Part shown: one piece after another, positions 1 through 7,566 of the stretch
How the letters are laid out: each line of letters begins with the position of its first letter
Numbering within the stretch: position 1 is the stretch's first letter
Source of the DNA: Succinatimonas sp. UBA6849
GTDB taxonomy: Bacteria; Pseudomonadota; Gammaproteobacteria; Enterobacterales; Succinivibrionaceae
DNA length: 17,943 nucleotides
Direction: 5' to 3'
NCBI GenBank assembly: GCA_002449335.1
Contig: DKDL01000103.1
Coordinates: 1-17,943 of the forward strand
Translations under genes and position numbers: made by a program
The notes under the pieces: generated by a model
What the model was told of the DNA's origin: nothing
Database searches by the model: none
The model's input: only the letters and a program-made list of their open reading frames with translations

Positions 1-186
1 ACATTAAAGGCTTACAAGAAGATTGCAGAAATTCAGGCACAGGCTACAAAGCTCTTGCTTACTATTCAGGATATACCATCAGCTCAACTTTATGAATCAG
101 CTACAGCACCTGATATCAGTGCTCAAAGATTAAAGAGATTTAATACTACTAAAGTTAAGAAAGGTGAACTTGTGGTTAGTGCTTAA
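1..186 (+). CDS. C-terminal end of an unidentified protein (5' truncated)
   Basis: The reading frame is open from base 1 and ends with TAA at 184-186, giving the last 61 residues of a protein whose start lies left of the window. The piece is hydrophilic and Lys-rich, with a likely helix at its start (AYKKIAEIQAQATKLLLTIQ) and a basic stretch near the end (RLKRFNTTKVKKGE). I do not recognise the family. The frame converges on the integrase gene and ends just before a strong terminator hairpin that serves both genes, which supports it being a real gene end. By position it is probably cargo of the element that the integrase belongs to, but that is inference. Confidence 0.6.
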   Translation, partial: TLKAYKKIAEIQAQATKLLLTIQDIPSAQLYESATAPDISAQRLKRFNTTKVKKGELVVSA

Positions 187-193
187 TAAAGAA

Positions 194-220
194 AGGCGGT
201 AGAGATACCGCCTAGTTTTT
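194..220. terminator. Bidirectional intrinsic terminator between two convergent genes
   Basis: An 8-bp perfect stem, AGGCGGTA (194-201) with TACCGCCT (206-213), closes a GAGA tetraloop. On the plus strand it is followed by TAGTTTTT, and on the minus strand by TTTCTTTATT. It lies 7 bases after the stop of the truncated plus-strand gene, and the integrase stop codon (212-214) overlaps the stem, so one hairpin can end both transcripts. Confidence 0.85.
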
Positions 221-1354
221 CAAACATTCCTCAACAAAGTCACACCATTGTTGCATTGCTTCACGTCGTTTCTCTAATAGATCACTTCTATCATAAGCTA
301 GCTGTGTAGATGTTCCTACAGTATGAGCTAAACACTTCTCTGCAACATCAAAAGGAATATCATGATCGTGCATCCAGGTACGACCAATTGAACGTATGCC
401 ATGAGGCACAAGCTTGTCTTTAAAGCCGTGACGGCGTAAAAACAATGAAGCTGAATTGGTGCTAAAGTGCTGCACTACTTTACCTTGAGTTGCAGGGAAT
501 ACATACTTACCTACTCGTGGGCGGTTAAGCAGCAAAGTAAGCATTTGCTTTGTAATTGGTACCACATGAGGTAGTTTCATCTTCATGACCTCTGCAGGTA
601 CTGTAATTGTGTTATCTTCAAAATTGATCCAAGACCATTCTAAGCTACAGTATTCATTAGGTCTTAACAGAGTGTAAAAGCCTGTAAGCAGTACTTCCCA
701 TGTAGCACGAGCTTTAAGCCCATATACCTGTAGCTCTTTAAGAACTGTAGGCAACTGTGAGTAGTGTACTGAAGGTCTGTTCTTAATAACAGTTTTAACA
801 GGAAAAACTGAGTAGAGATTTTGAAAACGTAGTTCTTTGACATAGCCTATGTTCATAGCATAGATGTCGATCTCTTTTATATACATGCAAATACGCTTAA
901 TTGTTTCGTATTTACCTCTGGTATAAAGATCCTGTTTTAAGAGCTCCACAAAAGCTACAGGAGTAATAGCTTTGTAGTCAATCTTACCTAATGAAGGCAA
1001 GATATAACGCTCAATACGGTTAGATATATCATTCCAGTTCTTAACCTTAACCTTCTTAACTTCAATCCATTCAAAATAGATCCCTTCAAAGGTATAGATC
1101 TTTTCTTTTATCTTAGGTGAATCATCAAATTTAGCCTGGGCTTTTAAAAGAGATAACTTTTCTCTAGCTTCTTTAATGGTTAATTCAGGATAATCACCAA
1201 CTTTAAGACAAGTCTTATTGCCGTTAGAGCGAAAACAACCTATCCAACTTTTTGCGCCATTAGGTCTAACTCTAAGGTAAAGACCATTACCATCAGATAG
1301 GTTGTACATTTTATCTTTTGGTAAAGCATTCTTTACTTGCAGATGAGTTAACAT
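212..1354 (-). CDS. int: P4-type tyrosine site-specific integrase
   Basis: This is a tyrosine recombinase that integrates and excises a genetic element, usually at a tRNA 3' end. The 380 residues are full length for P4-like integrases. Residues 1-80 form the N-terminal arm-DNA-binding domain (DUF4102 type; motif DGNGLYLRVRPNGAKSW at 21-37). A core-binding SAM-like region follows at about 95-190, then the catalytic domain. All catalytic residues are visible: R231 (in LLRPNEY), K258 (in VMKMKLPHVVPI), H318 and R321 (in PHGIR), H344 (in LAHTVG) and the nucleophile Y354 (in AYDRS). The start is well supported: GGAG lies 5 bases before the ATG. The gene sits downstream of tRNA-Ser on the same strand, with repeats between them, which is the normal layout of an integrase beside its attachment site. 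The element should therefore extend to the left. Confidence 0.95.
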   Translation of the reverse strand: MLTHLQVKNALPKDKMYNLSDGNGLYLRVRPNGAKSWIGCFRSNGNKTCLKVGDYPELTIKEAREKLSLLKAQAKFDDSPKIKEKIYTFEGIYFEWIEVKKVKVKNWNDISNRIERYILPSLGKIDYKAITPVAFVELLKQDLYTRGKYETIKRICMYIKEIDIYAMNIGYVKELRFQNLYSVFPVKTVIKNRPSVHYSQLPTVLKELQVYGLKARATWEVLLTGFYTLLRPNEYCSLEWSWINFEDNTITVPAEVMKMKLPHVVPITKQMLTLLLNRPRVGKYVFPATQGKVVQHFSTNSASLFLRRHGFKDKLVPHGIRSIGRTWMHDHDIPFDVAEKCLAHTVGTSTQLAYDRSDLLEKRREAMQQWCDFVEECLKN

Positions 1355-1371
1355 AAAATCTCCTTATATTT

Positions 1372-1433
1372 CTGTATGGCGTTTAGCCGTTTTGGTAATT
1401 TTACATATGTAACCGCCATACAGCCGCCATACA
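1372..1433. repeat. Direct and inverted CCGCCATACA repeats upstream of int (arm-type sites or operator)
   Basis: Two copies of CCGCCATACA lie at 1413-1422 and 1424-1433, exactly 11 bp apart, about one helical turn. An inverted copy, CTGTATGGCG, lies at 1372-1381, and its 10-bp partner CGCCATACAG is at 1414-1423. Read on the integrase strand, the paired copies directly follow a TATAAT box, so a bound protein would cover the start of transcription. Closely spaced repeats between int and the tRNA site are typical of arm-type integrase sites. A repressor or excisionase operator is the main alternative. Confidence 0.6.
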
Positions 1434-1438
1434 TTATA
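1433..1438 (-). promoter_or_regulatory. Candidate -10 box of the integrase promoter
   Basis: A consensus TATAAT on the minus strand lies about 80 bases before the int start codon. No good -35 hexamer sits 17 bases upstream (CAGAGC is found there), so the promoter would be weak or need an activator. The repeats on either side suggest regulation. Confidence 0.4.
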
Positions 1439-1448
1439 TCATTTATAT

Positions 1449-1472
1449 GCTACTAGCTCTGCTACTAACTCT
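1449..1472. repeat. 12-bp tandem repeat between int and tRNA-Ser
   Basis: GCTACTAGCTCT (1449-1460) is followed directly by GCTACTAACTCT (1461-1472), with one mismatch, and then by a partial third unit, GCTAGG. It lies in the attachment region upstream of the integrase and could be a further protein-binding array. No function is proven. Confidence 0.5.
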
Positions 1473-1552
1473 GCTAGGATCACCGATTTTTATCGATTAT
1501 TTTATTGAAAAATAAGAAAAACTTTTAATGCTAATTCACTGATTTTAGACAT

Positions 1553-1575
1553 AAAAAAAGCACCTAAAAGGTGCT
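1553..1575 (-). terminator. Intrinsic terminator of tRNA-Ser
   Basis: On the minus strand a 6-bp stem, AGCACC with GGTGCT (1570-1575 and 1559-1564), closes a 5-base loop and is followed by seven T residues (1553-1559). It begins one base after the CCA end of the tRNA gene. Confidence 0.85.
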
Positions 1576-1576
1576 A

Positions 1577-1666
1577 TGGCGGTGAGAACGGGATTCGAAC
1601 CCGTGATACGCGTTAACGTATACACGCTTTCCAGGCGTGCTCCTTCAGCCACTCGGACATCTCACC
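1577..1666 (-). tRNA. tRNA-Ser(GGA)
   Basis: The minus strand gives a 90-base class II tRNA with encoded CCA (bases 1577-1579). The 7-bp acceptor stem is GGTGAGA/TCTCACC. The D-arm sequence is GAGTGGCTGAAGGAG, the anticodon is GGA in CTGGAAAG, there is a long variable arm typical of serine tRNAs, and the T-loop is GGTTCGAATCC. It closely resembles enterobacterial serW/serX. The gene is intact and lies upstream of the integrase on the same strand, so its 3' end is the likely attachment core. Confidence 0.97.
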
Positions 1667-1681
1667 AAAATTGACCGTATA

Positions 1682-1709
1682 ATTTTACAGTATTATTGTG
1701 ATATTGCAA
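1682..1709 (-). promoter_or_regulatory. Sigma70-type promoter of tRNA-Ser
   Basis: On the minus strand TTGCAA (1704-1709) and TAAAAT (1682-1687) are separated by 16 bases, with the tRNA start 15 bases beyond the -10 box. The -35 matches consensus at 4 of 6 positions and the -10 at 5 of 6. It lies between the stop of the reductase gene and the tRNA. Confidence 0.6.
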
Positions 1710-1711
1710 CT

Positions 1712-2440
1712 TTAAATTGAGTAAAAATGAAATCTGTATCTTAAAAGAACTACACCAGCTCTTACAACATCGCAAGATAGTAATTCTAGAGATTGACCAT
1801 CACAAGGTTTTTCTCCTTCTTTACCTTCATACTCAAAGATTGATTTGACTCCGCTCAATCCATCAATACCAGGGTAGAGCACAAGATATAGTTCATCAAT
1901 GAGACCTTGTTTTAAGAATGAACCATTCAAAACACCGCCACCACATAAAAGAACATTCTTTATACCAAAATCAGAGTATAAACTTTGAAGCGCTTTTTTG
2001 ATGTCGTGTCCGTCTTTTCCTGCAAAAGTATATGAAATCTCTTTTTTTCTTAAAAACTCAAGATACTCTTCACTAGCAGTGTCTTCACCTAAAACAACAA
2101 GCAGAGTGCAACCCCAGATTTCATTGTTCTCATAGGCAATAGAGCCCTTTGAATCAAACACCGCTGTCATTTCAGCGTTTTCTCTGATACCTAAAAAAGG
2201 TTTAGGATCTTTAATCTTAGTGTTAGTATCTGACTTAAAAGGAATACTGCAATGGTGACGTAAAATAGTCTCTTTTCCAAGAATTGACAATTCAGGATTT
2301 AACTTGGCTTTGGTCTCGTAATAAACATCAGGCTCGCCTTCGCCATTACTATCATATAAAACAGACCATCTTGATTCGTCTAGGCGTCCATCGATAGAGC
2401 TTTCCATAAGGCAAGTAACTTTTTGCTGAGTCATGTCCAT
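1712..2440 (-). CDS. RibD C-terminal domain (DHFR-like) reductase family protein
   Basis: The 242-residue protein looks like a stand-alone RibD C-terminal domain, an NAD(P)H-dependent reductase fold related to dihydrofolate reductase. The N-terminal strand (VTCLMESSIDGRLD) has the family's 'S-DG' substrate loop. The clearest motif is CGGGVLNGSFLKQGLIDELY (about residues 166-185), the dinucleotide-binding glycine loop plus the 'LIDEL' helix. No deaminase domain is present, so it is not a full RibD. Its substrate cannot be told from sequence; riboflavin synthesis is possible but unproven. I chose the ATG at 2440 because GGGGA lies 6 bases upstream; the frame stays open to a TTG at 2461. No signal peptide is visible, so it is cytosolic. 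Confidence 0.85.
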   Translation of the reverse strand: MDMTQQKVTCLMESSIDGRLDESRWSVLYDSNGEGEPDVYYETKAKLNPELSILGKETILRHHCSIPFKSDTNTKIKDPKPFLGIRENAEMTAVFDSKGSIAYENNEIWGCTLLVVLGEDTASEEYLEFLRKKEISYTFAGKDGHDIKKALQSLYSDFGIKNVLLCGGGVLNGSFLKQGLIDELYLVLYPGIDGLSGVKSIFEYEGKEGEKPCDGQSLELLSCDVVRAGVVLLRYRFHFYSI

Positions 2441-2469
2441 AATAAATCCCCAAATAAACAACTGTAGTC

Positions 2470-2475
2470 ATTATA
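2470..2475 (-). promoter_or_regulatory. Candidate -10 box for the reductase gene
   Basis: TATAAT on the minus strand lies 30 bases before the chosen ATG and leaves room for the GGGGA ribosome site. No clear -35 hexamer is seen at the right distance, so the call is tentative. Confidence 0.35.
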
Positions 2476-2568
2476 AAACACCTAAGTCTTAGATAGTTTA
2501 AAATGCTCTAGGAAGATAAAAATTCTTTCTAATTCAGTTAGTAGAACTAAATTTAGACAATTTTTTTG

Positions 2569-2597
2569 TTGACAAGCTAATTACTCCTTAATATAAT
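2569..2597 (+). promoter_or_regulatory. Perfect consensus sigma70 promoter of tRNA-Pro
   Basis: TTGACA (2569-2574) and TATAAT (2592-2597) are separated by exactly 17 bases, both full consensus hexamers. A T-rich tract lies just upstream of the -35, and the tRNA begins 11 bases after the -10 box. Confidence 0.95.
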
Positions 2598-2607
2598 GCT
2601 TTCCGTT

Positions 2608-2684
<77 letters not shown>

Positions 2685-2699
2685 TCTCAATATCCTTCC

Positions 2700-3650
2700 T
2701 TATTTTTTCAAATTGATACTTGGAATTTTTAAAGAGATCTTGCTGTTTGATCTTTTTGCATTTCTACCATTGGTCATAGTCACAAGATTAGACACTGCTT
2801 CTGGTAGATATTTTGACAGTATGTAAATAAACAGGGCAGTGAATATAATTACAGAGCACTCACTTGATCCAAAAGAAGCACCAGATTCTACAATTTCTTC
2901 AGATTTGTTTTTAAGGTTCTTTAAGATTAAGCATCCAGAATTTACTACTAGCAGGGTAGTCATAAGTTCTAATGACATTGAAAGAATAGATTTAAAAAAG
3001 TTGATAGCGATGTATCTTGTGTAAGAGATAGCTCCTAAGCCTAAGACAAACACACCACAGATACAAAGAATATGAGCGCAAATAAATAGAGTGGTAAATC
3101 TAATTACTACTAAAAACATAATGAACATAAACACTAGGACCATGCAACGCAAGATGAAACCTGTAACCGCATTAAATAAGCCTGCGCTGATGTTCTGATT
3201 TAAGTTAGAGGCAATATTAAAAGTAAGATCGATAAGCTCAGAAGGACCGGTGTTTGCATTAGTGGTAACTGAGGTTAATGAGTCAATTACTGAATGGCCT
3301 ATAGCGGTACCATTATCTAGTAAATAGTAGTAAAAGCCTGTTATCAGAACTAGCTTTACCAGATCCCCCATAAAGCTTTGCATGTTGCCATCTTTAAATA
3401 TACTCTTAACACCAAGCATCACAATTGAGATTGGCACTAAGATCCAGAAGAGTCTGTTAGCTGCTTCTTTTATCGGTGTTGCTGCCTCTGAGATGTTGTC
3501 TATAAACAAGATAGTAAGACTGTTTAAAACGCCGTCAGGTGCTAGAGTGAGATCTTTTACCTCTTGGGCAAAAGAGACGTTTGATATCAAAAGCAGAACA
3601 AATAAAACTAGAACTTTTAAAACTAGAGCATTTTTCATATAGTTATGCAT
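2700..3650 (-). CDS. trbL: TrbL/VirB6-like inner-membrane T4SS protein
   Basis: TrbL is the polytopic inner-membrane subunit of the conjugative channel. The 316-residue product has an N-terminal hydrophobic segment resembling a signal sequence (about 8-28, ending VSFA). Further membrane spans follow at roughly 68-84, 96-112, 163-186, 190-210, 225-245 and 262-285. A short basic tail (RNAKRSNSKISLKI) ends the protein. Identification rests on this layout and on being last in an operon with RP4 trb order, since VirB6-type proteins are poorly conserved. RP4 TrbL is 528 residues, so this one lacks most of the usual C-terminal hydrophilic part. It starts 8 bases after trbJ stops. M5 is an alternative start; neither has a strong ribosome site. 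Its end abuts tRNA-Pro. Confidence 0.8.
   Translation of the reverse strand: MHNYMKNALVLKVLVLFVLLLISNVSFAQEVKDLTLAPDGVLNSLTILFIDNISEAATPIKEAANRLFWILVPISIVMLGVKSIFKDGNMQSFMGDLVKLVLITGFYYYLLDNGTAIGHSVIDSLTSVTTNANTGPSELIDLTFNIASNLNQNISAGLFNAVTGFILRCMVLVFMFIMFLVVIRFTTLFICAHILCICGVFVLGLGAISYTRYIAINFFKSILSMSLELMTTLLVVNSGCLILKNLKNKSEEIVESGASFGSSECSVIIFTALFIYILSKYLPEAVSNLVTMTNGRNAKRSNSKISLKIPSINLKK
2731..2757 (+). terminator. Weak terminator-like hairpin downstream of tRNA-Pro, inside trbL
   Basis: AAAGAGATC (2731-2739) can pair with GATCTTTTT (2749-2757), including one G-U pair, around a 9-base loop. The T run forms part of the stem. It is the only hairpin I see that could end the tRNA-Pro transcript, and it lies within the last codons of the convergent trbL gene. 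It may have no function. Confidence 0.25.
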
Positions 3651-3658
3651 TTTTATAG

Positions 3659-4519
3659 CTACTCGTAGGTTTTTAGGCTTGTATCAAGGTGAGGAGACTG
3701 CACTGTTCCTGTATCAGCATAGTAAATCTCGTCAGATTTTTGCTTTAACTCTTCGTTTTGCTTTTGCATCTGATAGTTATGAGCGGTAATTCTTGCCAGA
3801 TTTGACACTTGTCCTGATAAAGAACTTATAGCTGTAACCTGAGTAGAATTAACCTTACTTAAAGTATCAATAGAACTATTAAGACCTTTTGCCTCTTGAG
3901 ATTCACCACACATCTCATTTAGCTTGTCGATACTTTCAATTAGAGCTTTTTGAGTATCTGAAGCACTCTTTTTAGTAAAGTCTGATAGTTCTAATGACTC
4001 CTCATCCATCATTTCGTTTAACTTTTTAAAAGTGCAGTTTTTAGCACGTATACACTTTTCCCAAGCATCGGTGCGAATACTGTTTTTTGAAAATTCAGCT
4101 GCTGACTCAGTCTTTTTAGCAAAGGCATAGCTTGCCTCTAAAAGCATCAATGAATTCTGATTAAGATCTTTGACTTTTGCCCAGGTCTCTTTATGCTGAT
4201 ACTCGTAGTTATCCTGCTCTCTTACATTGTCATGCTTGATATAGTTTTCAAGCTTGTCTGATTTGGTTTTATTCTCATTAGACCAAGATCGTAATATAGC
4301 CAGAGTATTGTTCAGCTGATAAATAAGCTCTTCTCCTTGACTATAGGTCATAGCCTTTTCTGCAGCATTTACACTCATACTCGTAAATAACAGCATGCCC
4401 ATAAACATGATTATGCTTGTCAATGAGGATCTATTAGACGTTGTAACTACACTTATAAAAAGTCTAGATTTATTCCAAAGGTTAAATTTATTACAAAGTT
4501 TATCTATTAAAATGACCAT
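3659..4519 (-). CDS. trbJ: TrbJ/VirB5-like periplasmic T4SS protein
   Basis: TrbJ is the VirB5-like component exported to the periplasm or pilus tip. The product is helical and polar, rich in Lys, Glu, Ser and Asn, with a pair of cysteines about 10 residues apart (CIRAKNC). This fits VirB5/TrbJ helical bundles, but the assignment rests mainly on position between trbI and trbL. A hydrophobic segment, IIMFMGMLLFTSMSVNA, ending in a signal-peptidase-like VNA-A site, is preceded by an unusually long polar N-region. I chose the ATG at 4519 because GGAG lies 9 bases before it. An ATG at 4534 lacks a ribosome site, and a start at 4408 would give a more normal signal peptide and about 249 residues, near RP4 TrbJ (258). 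The gene overlaps the end of trbI. Confidence 0.75.
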   Translation of the reverse strand: MVILIDKLCNKFNLWNKSRLFISVVTTSNRSSLTSIIMFMGMLLFTSMSVNAAEKAMTYSQGEELIYQLNNTLAILRSWSNENKTKSDKLENYIKHDNVREQDNYEYQHKETWAKVKDLNQNSLMLLEASYAFAKKTESAAEFSKNSIRTDAWEKCIRAKNCTFKKLNEMMDEESLELSDFTKKSASDTQKALIESIDKLNEMCGESQEAKGLNSSIDTLSKVNSTQVTAISSLSGQVSNLARITAHNYQMQKQNEELKQKSDEIYYADTGTVQSPHLDTSLKTYE

Positions 4520-5858
4520 AAGATTTTGCTCCATAAGGTGATTTAAAGAAAATGTCTTGAGTAATAGCTACAGTAAAGGCATATCCAGGTTCTACAGAAA
4601 GAGTAGGTGAAAGGTTAATGTTCCTTTCAATGATCTTAGCTAGAGCCTGAGAGATATTTGAGCTTCCCTGAGCTTTAAAGCCTGCAATTGTACGTTGATG
4701 ACCTTCTGCTAAATTGTAGGTATCCTCATAATGATCAGCTGTTGAACTGATACTAGATAGCAATAATGAATTTGCAATGATCTTAAAGTAATGGTTATCA
4801 ACCTTAGCATCAAAGCCTGCATAGCCATTAGTAGATTGACCTGGCATTGAACCTAGGTTAATTGACTGACCGTTAGGAAAAATGATCCTGTTAAAGCCGA
4901 TAAATAATCTTTCAGTTCCAAAGGCAGCTCCTGAGGCATATTGACCAACAAGTTTTGAACCGCGAGGAATTAAAAGGTATTTTGCTCTGATGGAATCATG
5001 AACATCACGAGAGATCTGTGCTGTGATTTGTCCTGGTAATTCTGAGTTGATTCCGTTTAGTAAAGTTGCATGAATGACACTGCCTTGCATCAGGGCAAAG
5101 GGAGTTTTAGGATTTTCAACTTCACTTTTTAAGATGTAGTTATTTCGTTTTAATTTATCATAGCTCTCAAGTGTGTTCTCGTTAGGTTTATCCTGAGAAT
5201 TTGAAGAACCTGGACTGTCTAAAGATCCTAATTTTGGTTGCTTAAATTCTGATGAAGGCTCTGCGCTATTAAGGCTGTTATCTTTATCAAATAAAGAGTT
5301 GCCTGAACCATGATGTTTTATCTCAAGATTTACCTTGCTCGAGGCCTTTAAAGCCTGTTCATAGTATTCTGAATTTGGTTTTGCCTTTTTCTCTAATGGA
5401 ACTTCAGCCTCTTTTGGTATGCCGTCATAATCCTCAAAAGATACAGTTTTGGTAACAAATTTATCTTGAGAGGAGTCGTCATTGCCTTTATAGCTGCGGT
5501 CAGTTAAGGCGTGCTTTTCCTGGTACAAAACGTAGTTTTTAGCAAAATCCTCATCATCTACAGTTTTAGCAGAAACATCTGTTAAAACCTGTTTACGATT
5601 TTTACCACTGTGCTCATTAGCTTTTACTTGCCCCTCGTCTCTTGCTTCAAAGACACCTAGTTTGTCAGCTTTGGCTATATTAGCTTGCAATGACTGAACA
5701 TTAGCTCCATTTTGTTTATCTTTAATTTCATTGAGCTTTTCCTGTTCTTTTAAACTAAAGAGCACTGTAAAAAAGATAGTTACGGCAATAAAGCCACCGA
5801 TTAAAAGGTAGACCGGTTTTTTAGATAAGGGACCCTGTTTTATAAGAGAAAAAGACAT
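4500..5858 (-). CDS. trbI: TrbI/VirB10-like T4SS core-complex protein
   Basis: TrbI bridges the inner and outer membranes as part of the channel core. The 452 residues (RP4 TrbI 463) comprise a short cytoplasmic N-terminus, one membrane span at about 16-36, and a long polar linker rich in Lys, Ser, Asn and Asp (to about 245). The conserved VirB10 beta domain follows, at about 258-445. Diagnostic motifs include GSVIHATLLNGINSELPGQI, YLLIPRGSKLVGQY, FNRIIFPNGQSINLGSMPGQ and GYAGFDAKVDNHY. The start has AGGAG 5 bases upstream. Only 8 bases separate it from trbG; in RP4 the lipoprotein gene trbH lies in that gap, so trbH is missing here. The 3' end overlaps trbJ. Confidence 0.95.
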   Translation of the reverse strand: MSFSLIKQGPLSKKPVYLLIGGFIAVTIFFTVLFSLKEQEKLNEIKDKQNGANVQSLQANIAKADKLGVFEARDEGQVKANEHSGKNRKQVLTDVSAKTVDDEDFAKNYVLYQEKHALTDRSYKGNDDSSQDKFVTKTVSFEDYDGIPKEAEVPLEKKAKPNSEYYEQALKASSKVNLEIKHHGSGNSLFDKDNSLNSAEPSSEFKQPKLGSLDSPGSSNSQDKPNENTLESYDKLKRNNYILKSEVENPKTPFALMQGSVIHATLLNGINSELPGQITAQISRDVHDSIRAKYLLIPRGSKLVGQYASGAAFGTERLFIGFNRIIFPNGQSINLGSMPGQSTNGYAGFDAKVDNHYFKIIANSLLLSSISSTADHYEDTYNLAEGHQRTIAGFKAQGSSNISQALAKIIERNINLSPTLSVEPGYAFTVAITQDIFFKSPYGAKSYGHFNR

Positions 5859-5866
5859 CTAAACTC

Positions 5867-6859
5867 CTATGACTCAAGTCTTATAACATCAGCGCTCTGT
5901 TTTTCATCGCCATTAGTTGAGATTAAGCGCAGGTGGGAGTAGATGCCATCTACTACGTAGGTATTGTCAAAATAGGTAAAGTTAATGGTATTAGTCTTAT
6001 CCTCACCAAAGAATAAGAAGCTCTCTGAGCTTATTTCCTGCAACACTGGTAAATAGCTCGAGTTTATTGGATTATTCATCACAATAAAGGTACGCTTACC
6101 ATCATCGTAGACGTTCTGAGGAATAAGCTTTGAGTCACCATCAATTGAATAGTTGTAGTTACGTCTCTGAGTGCTGTCGTTGTAAGTGGCAGCAACAGTC
6201 AGGGCAGGACGTGAGTTTTTTTCATAGGAAATCTGCTCTGTAGCTAGATAATTTTGCCCACTTGAGCTTTTAAGCGATATTGATGAACTGTCCTCATTTG
6301 ACTCATAGCTTGTGTACTGTAAGTAAGGATCATCATAATGCTTTGATGACGGCAGCTTTAAAGTATTAGGGTATGAGAACACCACCGCAGGCATAAAATC
6401 TGATTCAGTAGATTTTAAGCGCAGGTGATAGGTGCGTCGGTCGGTGGTGACAAGCATTGAGGTTTTCAGTCCTGACTCTAAGGGCTTTACTATTAAATGC
6501 TCAACGCTGTCATTTGCTGTGCCAGACACAGCACTTTCTATATTCCAACGCACGGAATCGCCTAATTGAACAGAGAGAATTCTCTCACCTTTTTCAAAAG
6601 CAAGATCAGTAAGTTCCAGTAATGCGCAGACGACAGTAGGAATACCAGAACCATAGGTAAAGGTAACTAAACCAGCTTTATAAGCAGTACCTGCTACCTG
6701 TTTAGAATCTAACAAGTCTAACTTTGACAGAGTCTTAAGATCTCTGTCATCTAAACTCACGTTATCAGCTAATGCACTGTAACTTGAACAGAACAGACAG
6801 GATATCAGCACTGAGAGTAAAGACACTTTTTCTAGTTTCATTAAGGCAGTCTTTTTCAT
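5867..6859 (-). CDS. trbG: TrbG/VirB9-like T4SS outer-membrane core protein
   Basis: TrbG/VirB9 forms the outer-membrane ring of the channel with TrbI. The 330 residues carry an N-terminal export signal and a clear CagX/VirB9 domain with motifs PTVVCALLELTDLAFEKGER, LGDSVRW, HLIVKPLESGLKTSMLVTTD and RRTYHLRL. The C-terminal lobe (YDDGKRTFIVMN, about 251-262, onward) is also typical. The signal can be read two ways: signal peptidase I cleavage after ALA31, or a lipobox LISC with Cys21, which would make TrbG a lipoprotein. The start overlaps the trbF stop by 4 bases (ATGA) and has GAGGT upstream, so translation is coupled. RP4 TrbG is 297 residues. Confidence 0.95.
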   Translation of the reverse strand: MKKTALMKLEKVSLLSVLISCLFCSSYSALADNVSLDDRDLKTLSKLDLLDSKQVAGTAYKAGLVTFTYGSGIPTVVCALLELTDLAFEKGERILSVQLGDSVRWNIESAVSGTANDSVEHLIVKPLESGLKTSMLVTTDRRTYHLRLKSTESDFMPAVVFSYPNTLKLPSSKHYDDPYLQYTSYESNEDSSSISLKSSSGQNYLATEQISYEKNSRPALTVAATYNDSTQRRNYNYSIDGDSKLIPQNVYDDGKRTFIVMNNPINSSYLPVLQEISSESFLFFGEDKTNTINFTYFDNTYVVDGIYSHLRLISTNGDEKQSADVIRLES

Positions 6860-7566
6860 GATGCTACCTCAATGATCTTATTGACATTAAACTCGTTTAC
6901 AAACAGACCTAAAGGATTGAGTCTTACCTCCTCAAGATTGTCATATGAGACATTAAGTCTCTTATAACTTACAAAAGCCTTGTATCTTTCAGTCAAGGTT
7001 TGTTCTTTATGACGGGTCATAAGCTTAAAGGTCACCTCAAAAGTGTTATCTGATAATGACACCACAGACTCAATTGCGGTGTTCTTAAGATCTGTTGCAT
7101 ATGACATCACGTTTGCTTTGGTGTAAAAGTTATCAATAAAGGCAGAGGCAGCACTGCCTAATGAGGTCTTTGCGTAGATCTCATTGATAAAACGTCTTTG
7201 CAAAGCCTTATCCTCACTTACAGAATACAGTCTGTCTACGTATTCACAGACAAAAGATGCTTTTACTTTTGAACTTAAGCTATCCTGATCTCTATTCTCT
7301 AAAAAAAGCACAGATCCCTGTTTATCTACAGCTACTACATAAGGTCGAAATTGAGTCTTTCCGCTTAAATCAATGCAGTAGGCAAGAGAGATAAATCCTA
7401 AAGCCATACCTAACAGTCCCATGAAGGCTGGTACTAGCTCTGTACGCAGCGCTTTAGTTGCAAGATCTGTTAACTTCATGCCTGAGGCAATTTTTGCCTT
7501 TTTCTTTGAAGCAGGGCTTTTATAGGCGATAGGCAAATTCTTCTTGATATTGTTCATACATTTCAT
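6856..7566 (-). CDS. trbF: TrbF/VirB8-like inner-membrane T4SS protein
   Basis: TrbF is the bitopic VirB8-like assembly factor of the channel. The 236 residues consist of a basic cytoplasmic N-terminus (about 1-43), one membrane span at about 44-64, and a periplasmic NTF2-like VirB8 domain. The family motif FRPYVVAVDKQGSV is at 73-86, and the C-terminal part has RYKAFVSYKRL and NPLGLFVNEFNV. RP4 TrbF is 260 residues. The gene overlaps the end of trbE by 47 bases. M1 (7566) and M4 (7557) are both possible starts and neither has a strong ribosome site, so translation probably depends on ribosomes finishing trbE. Its stop overlaps the trbG start. Confidence 0.92.
   Translation of the reverse strand: MKCMNNIKKNLPIAYKSPASKKKAKIASGMKLTDLATKALRTELVPAFMGLLGMALGFISLAYCIDLSGKTQFRPYVVAVDKQGSVLFLENRDQDSLSSKVKASFVCEYVDRLYSVSEDKALQRRFINEIYAKTSLGSAASAFIDNFYTKANVMSYATDLKNTAIESVVSLSDNTFEVTFKLMTRHKEQTLTERYKAFVSYKRLNVSYDNLEEVRLNPLGLFVNEFNVNKIIEVAS

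Noticed and set aside
212..1354. The integrase as the recombinase of the T4SS cluster
   Set aside because: It lies beside tRNA-Ser and points away from the trb genes. An unrelated reductase gene and tRNA-Pro lie between them, so the standard layout places its element to the left.
1712..2440. Bifunctional RibD or classical folA
   Set aside because: There is no deaminase domain and the sequence lacks the typical FolA N-terminus; only the RibD C-terminal type fold is supported.
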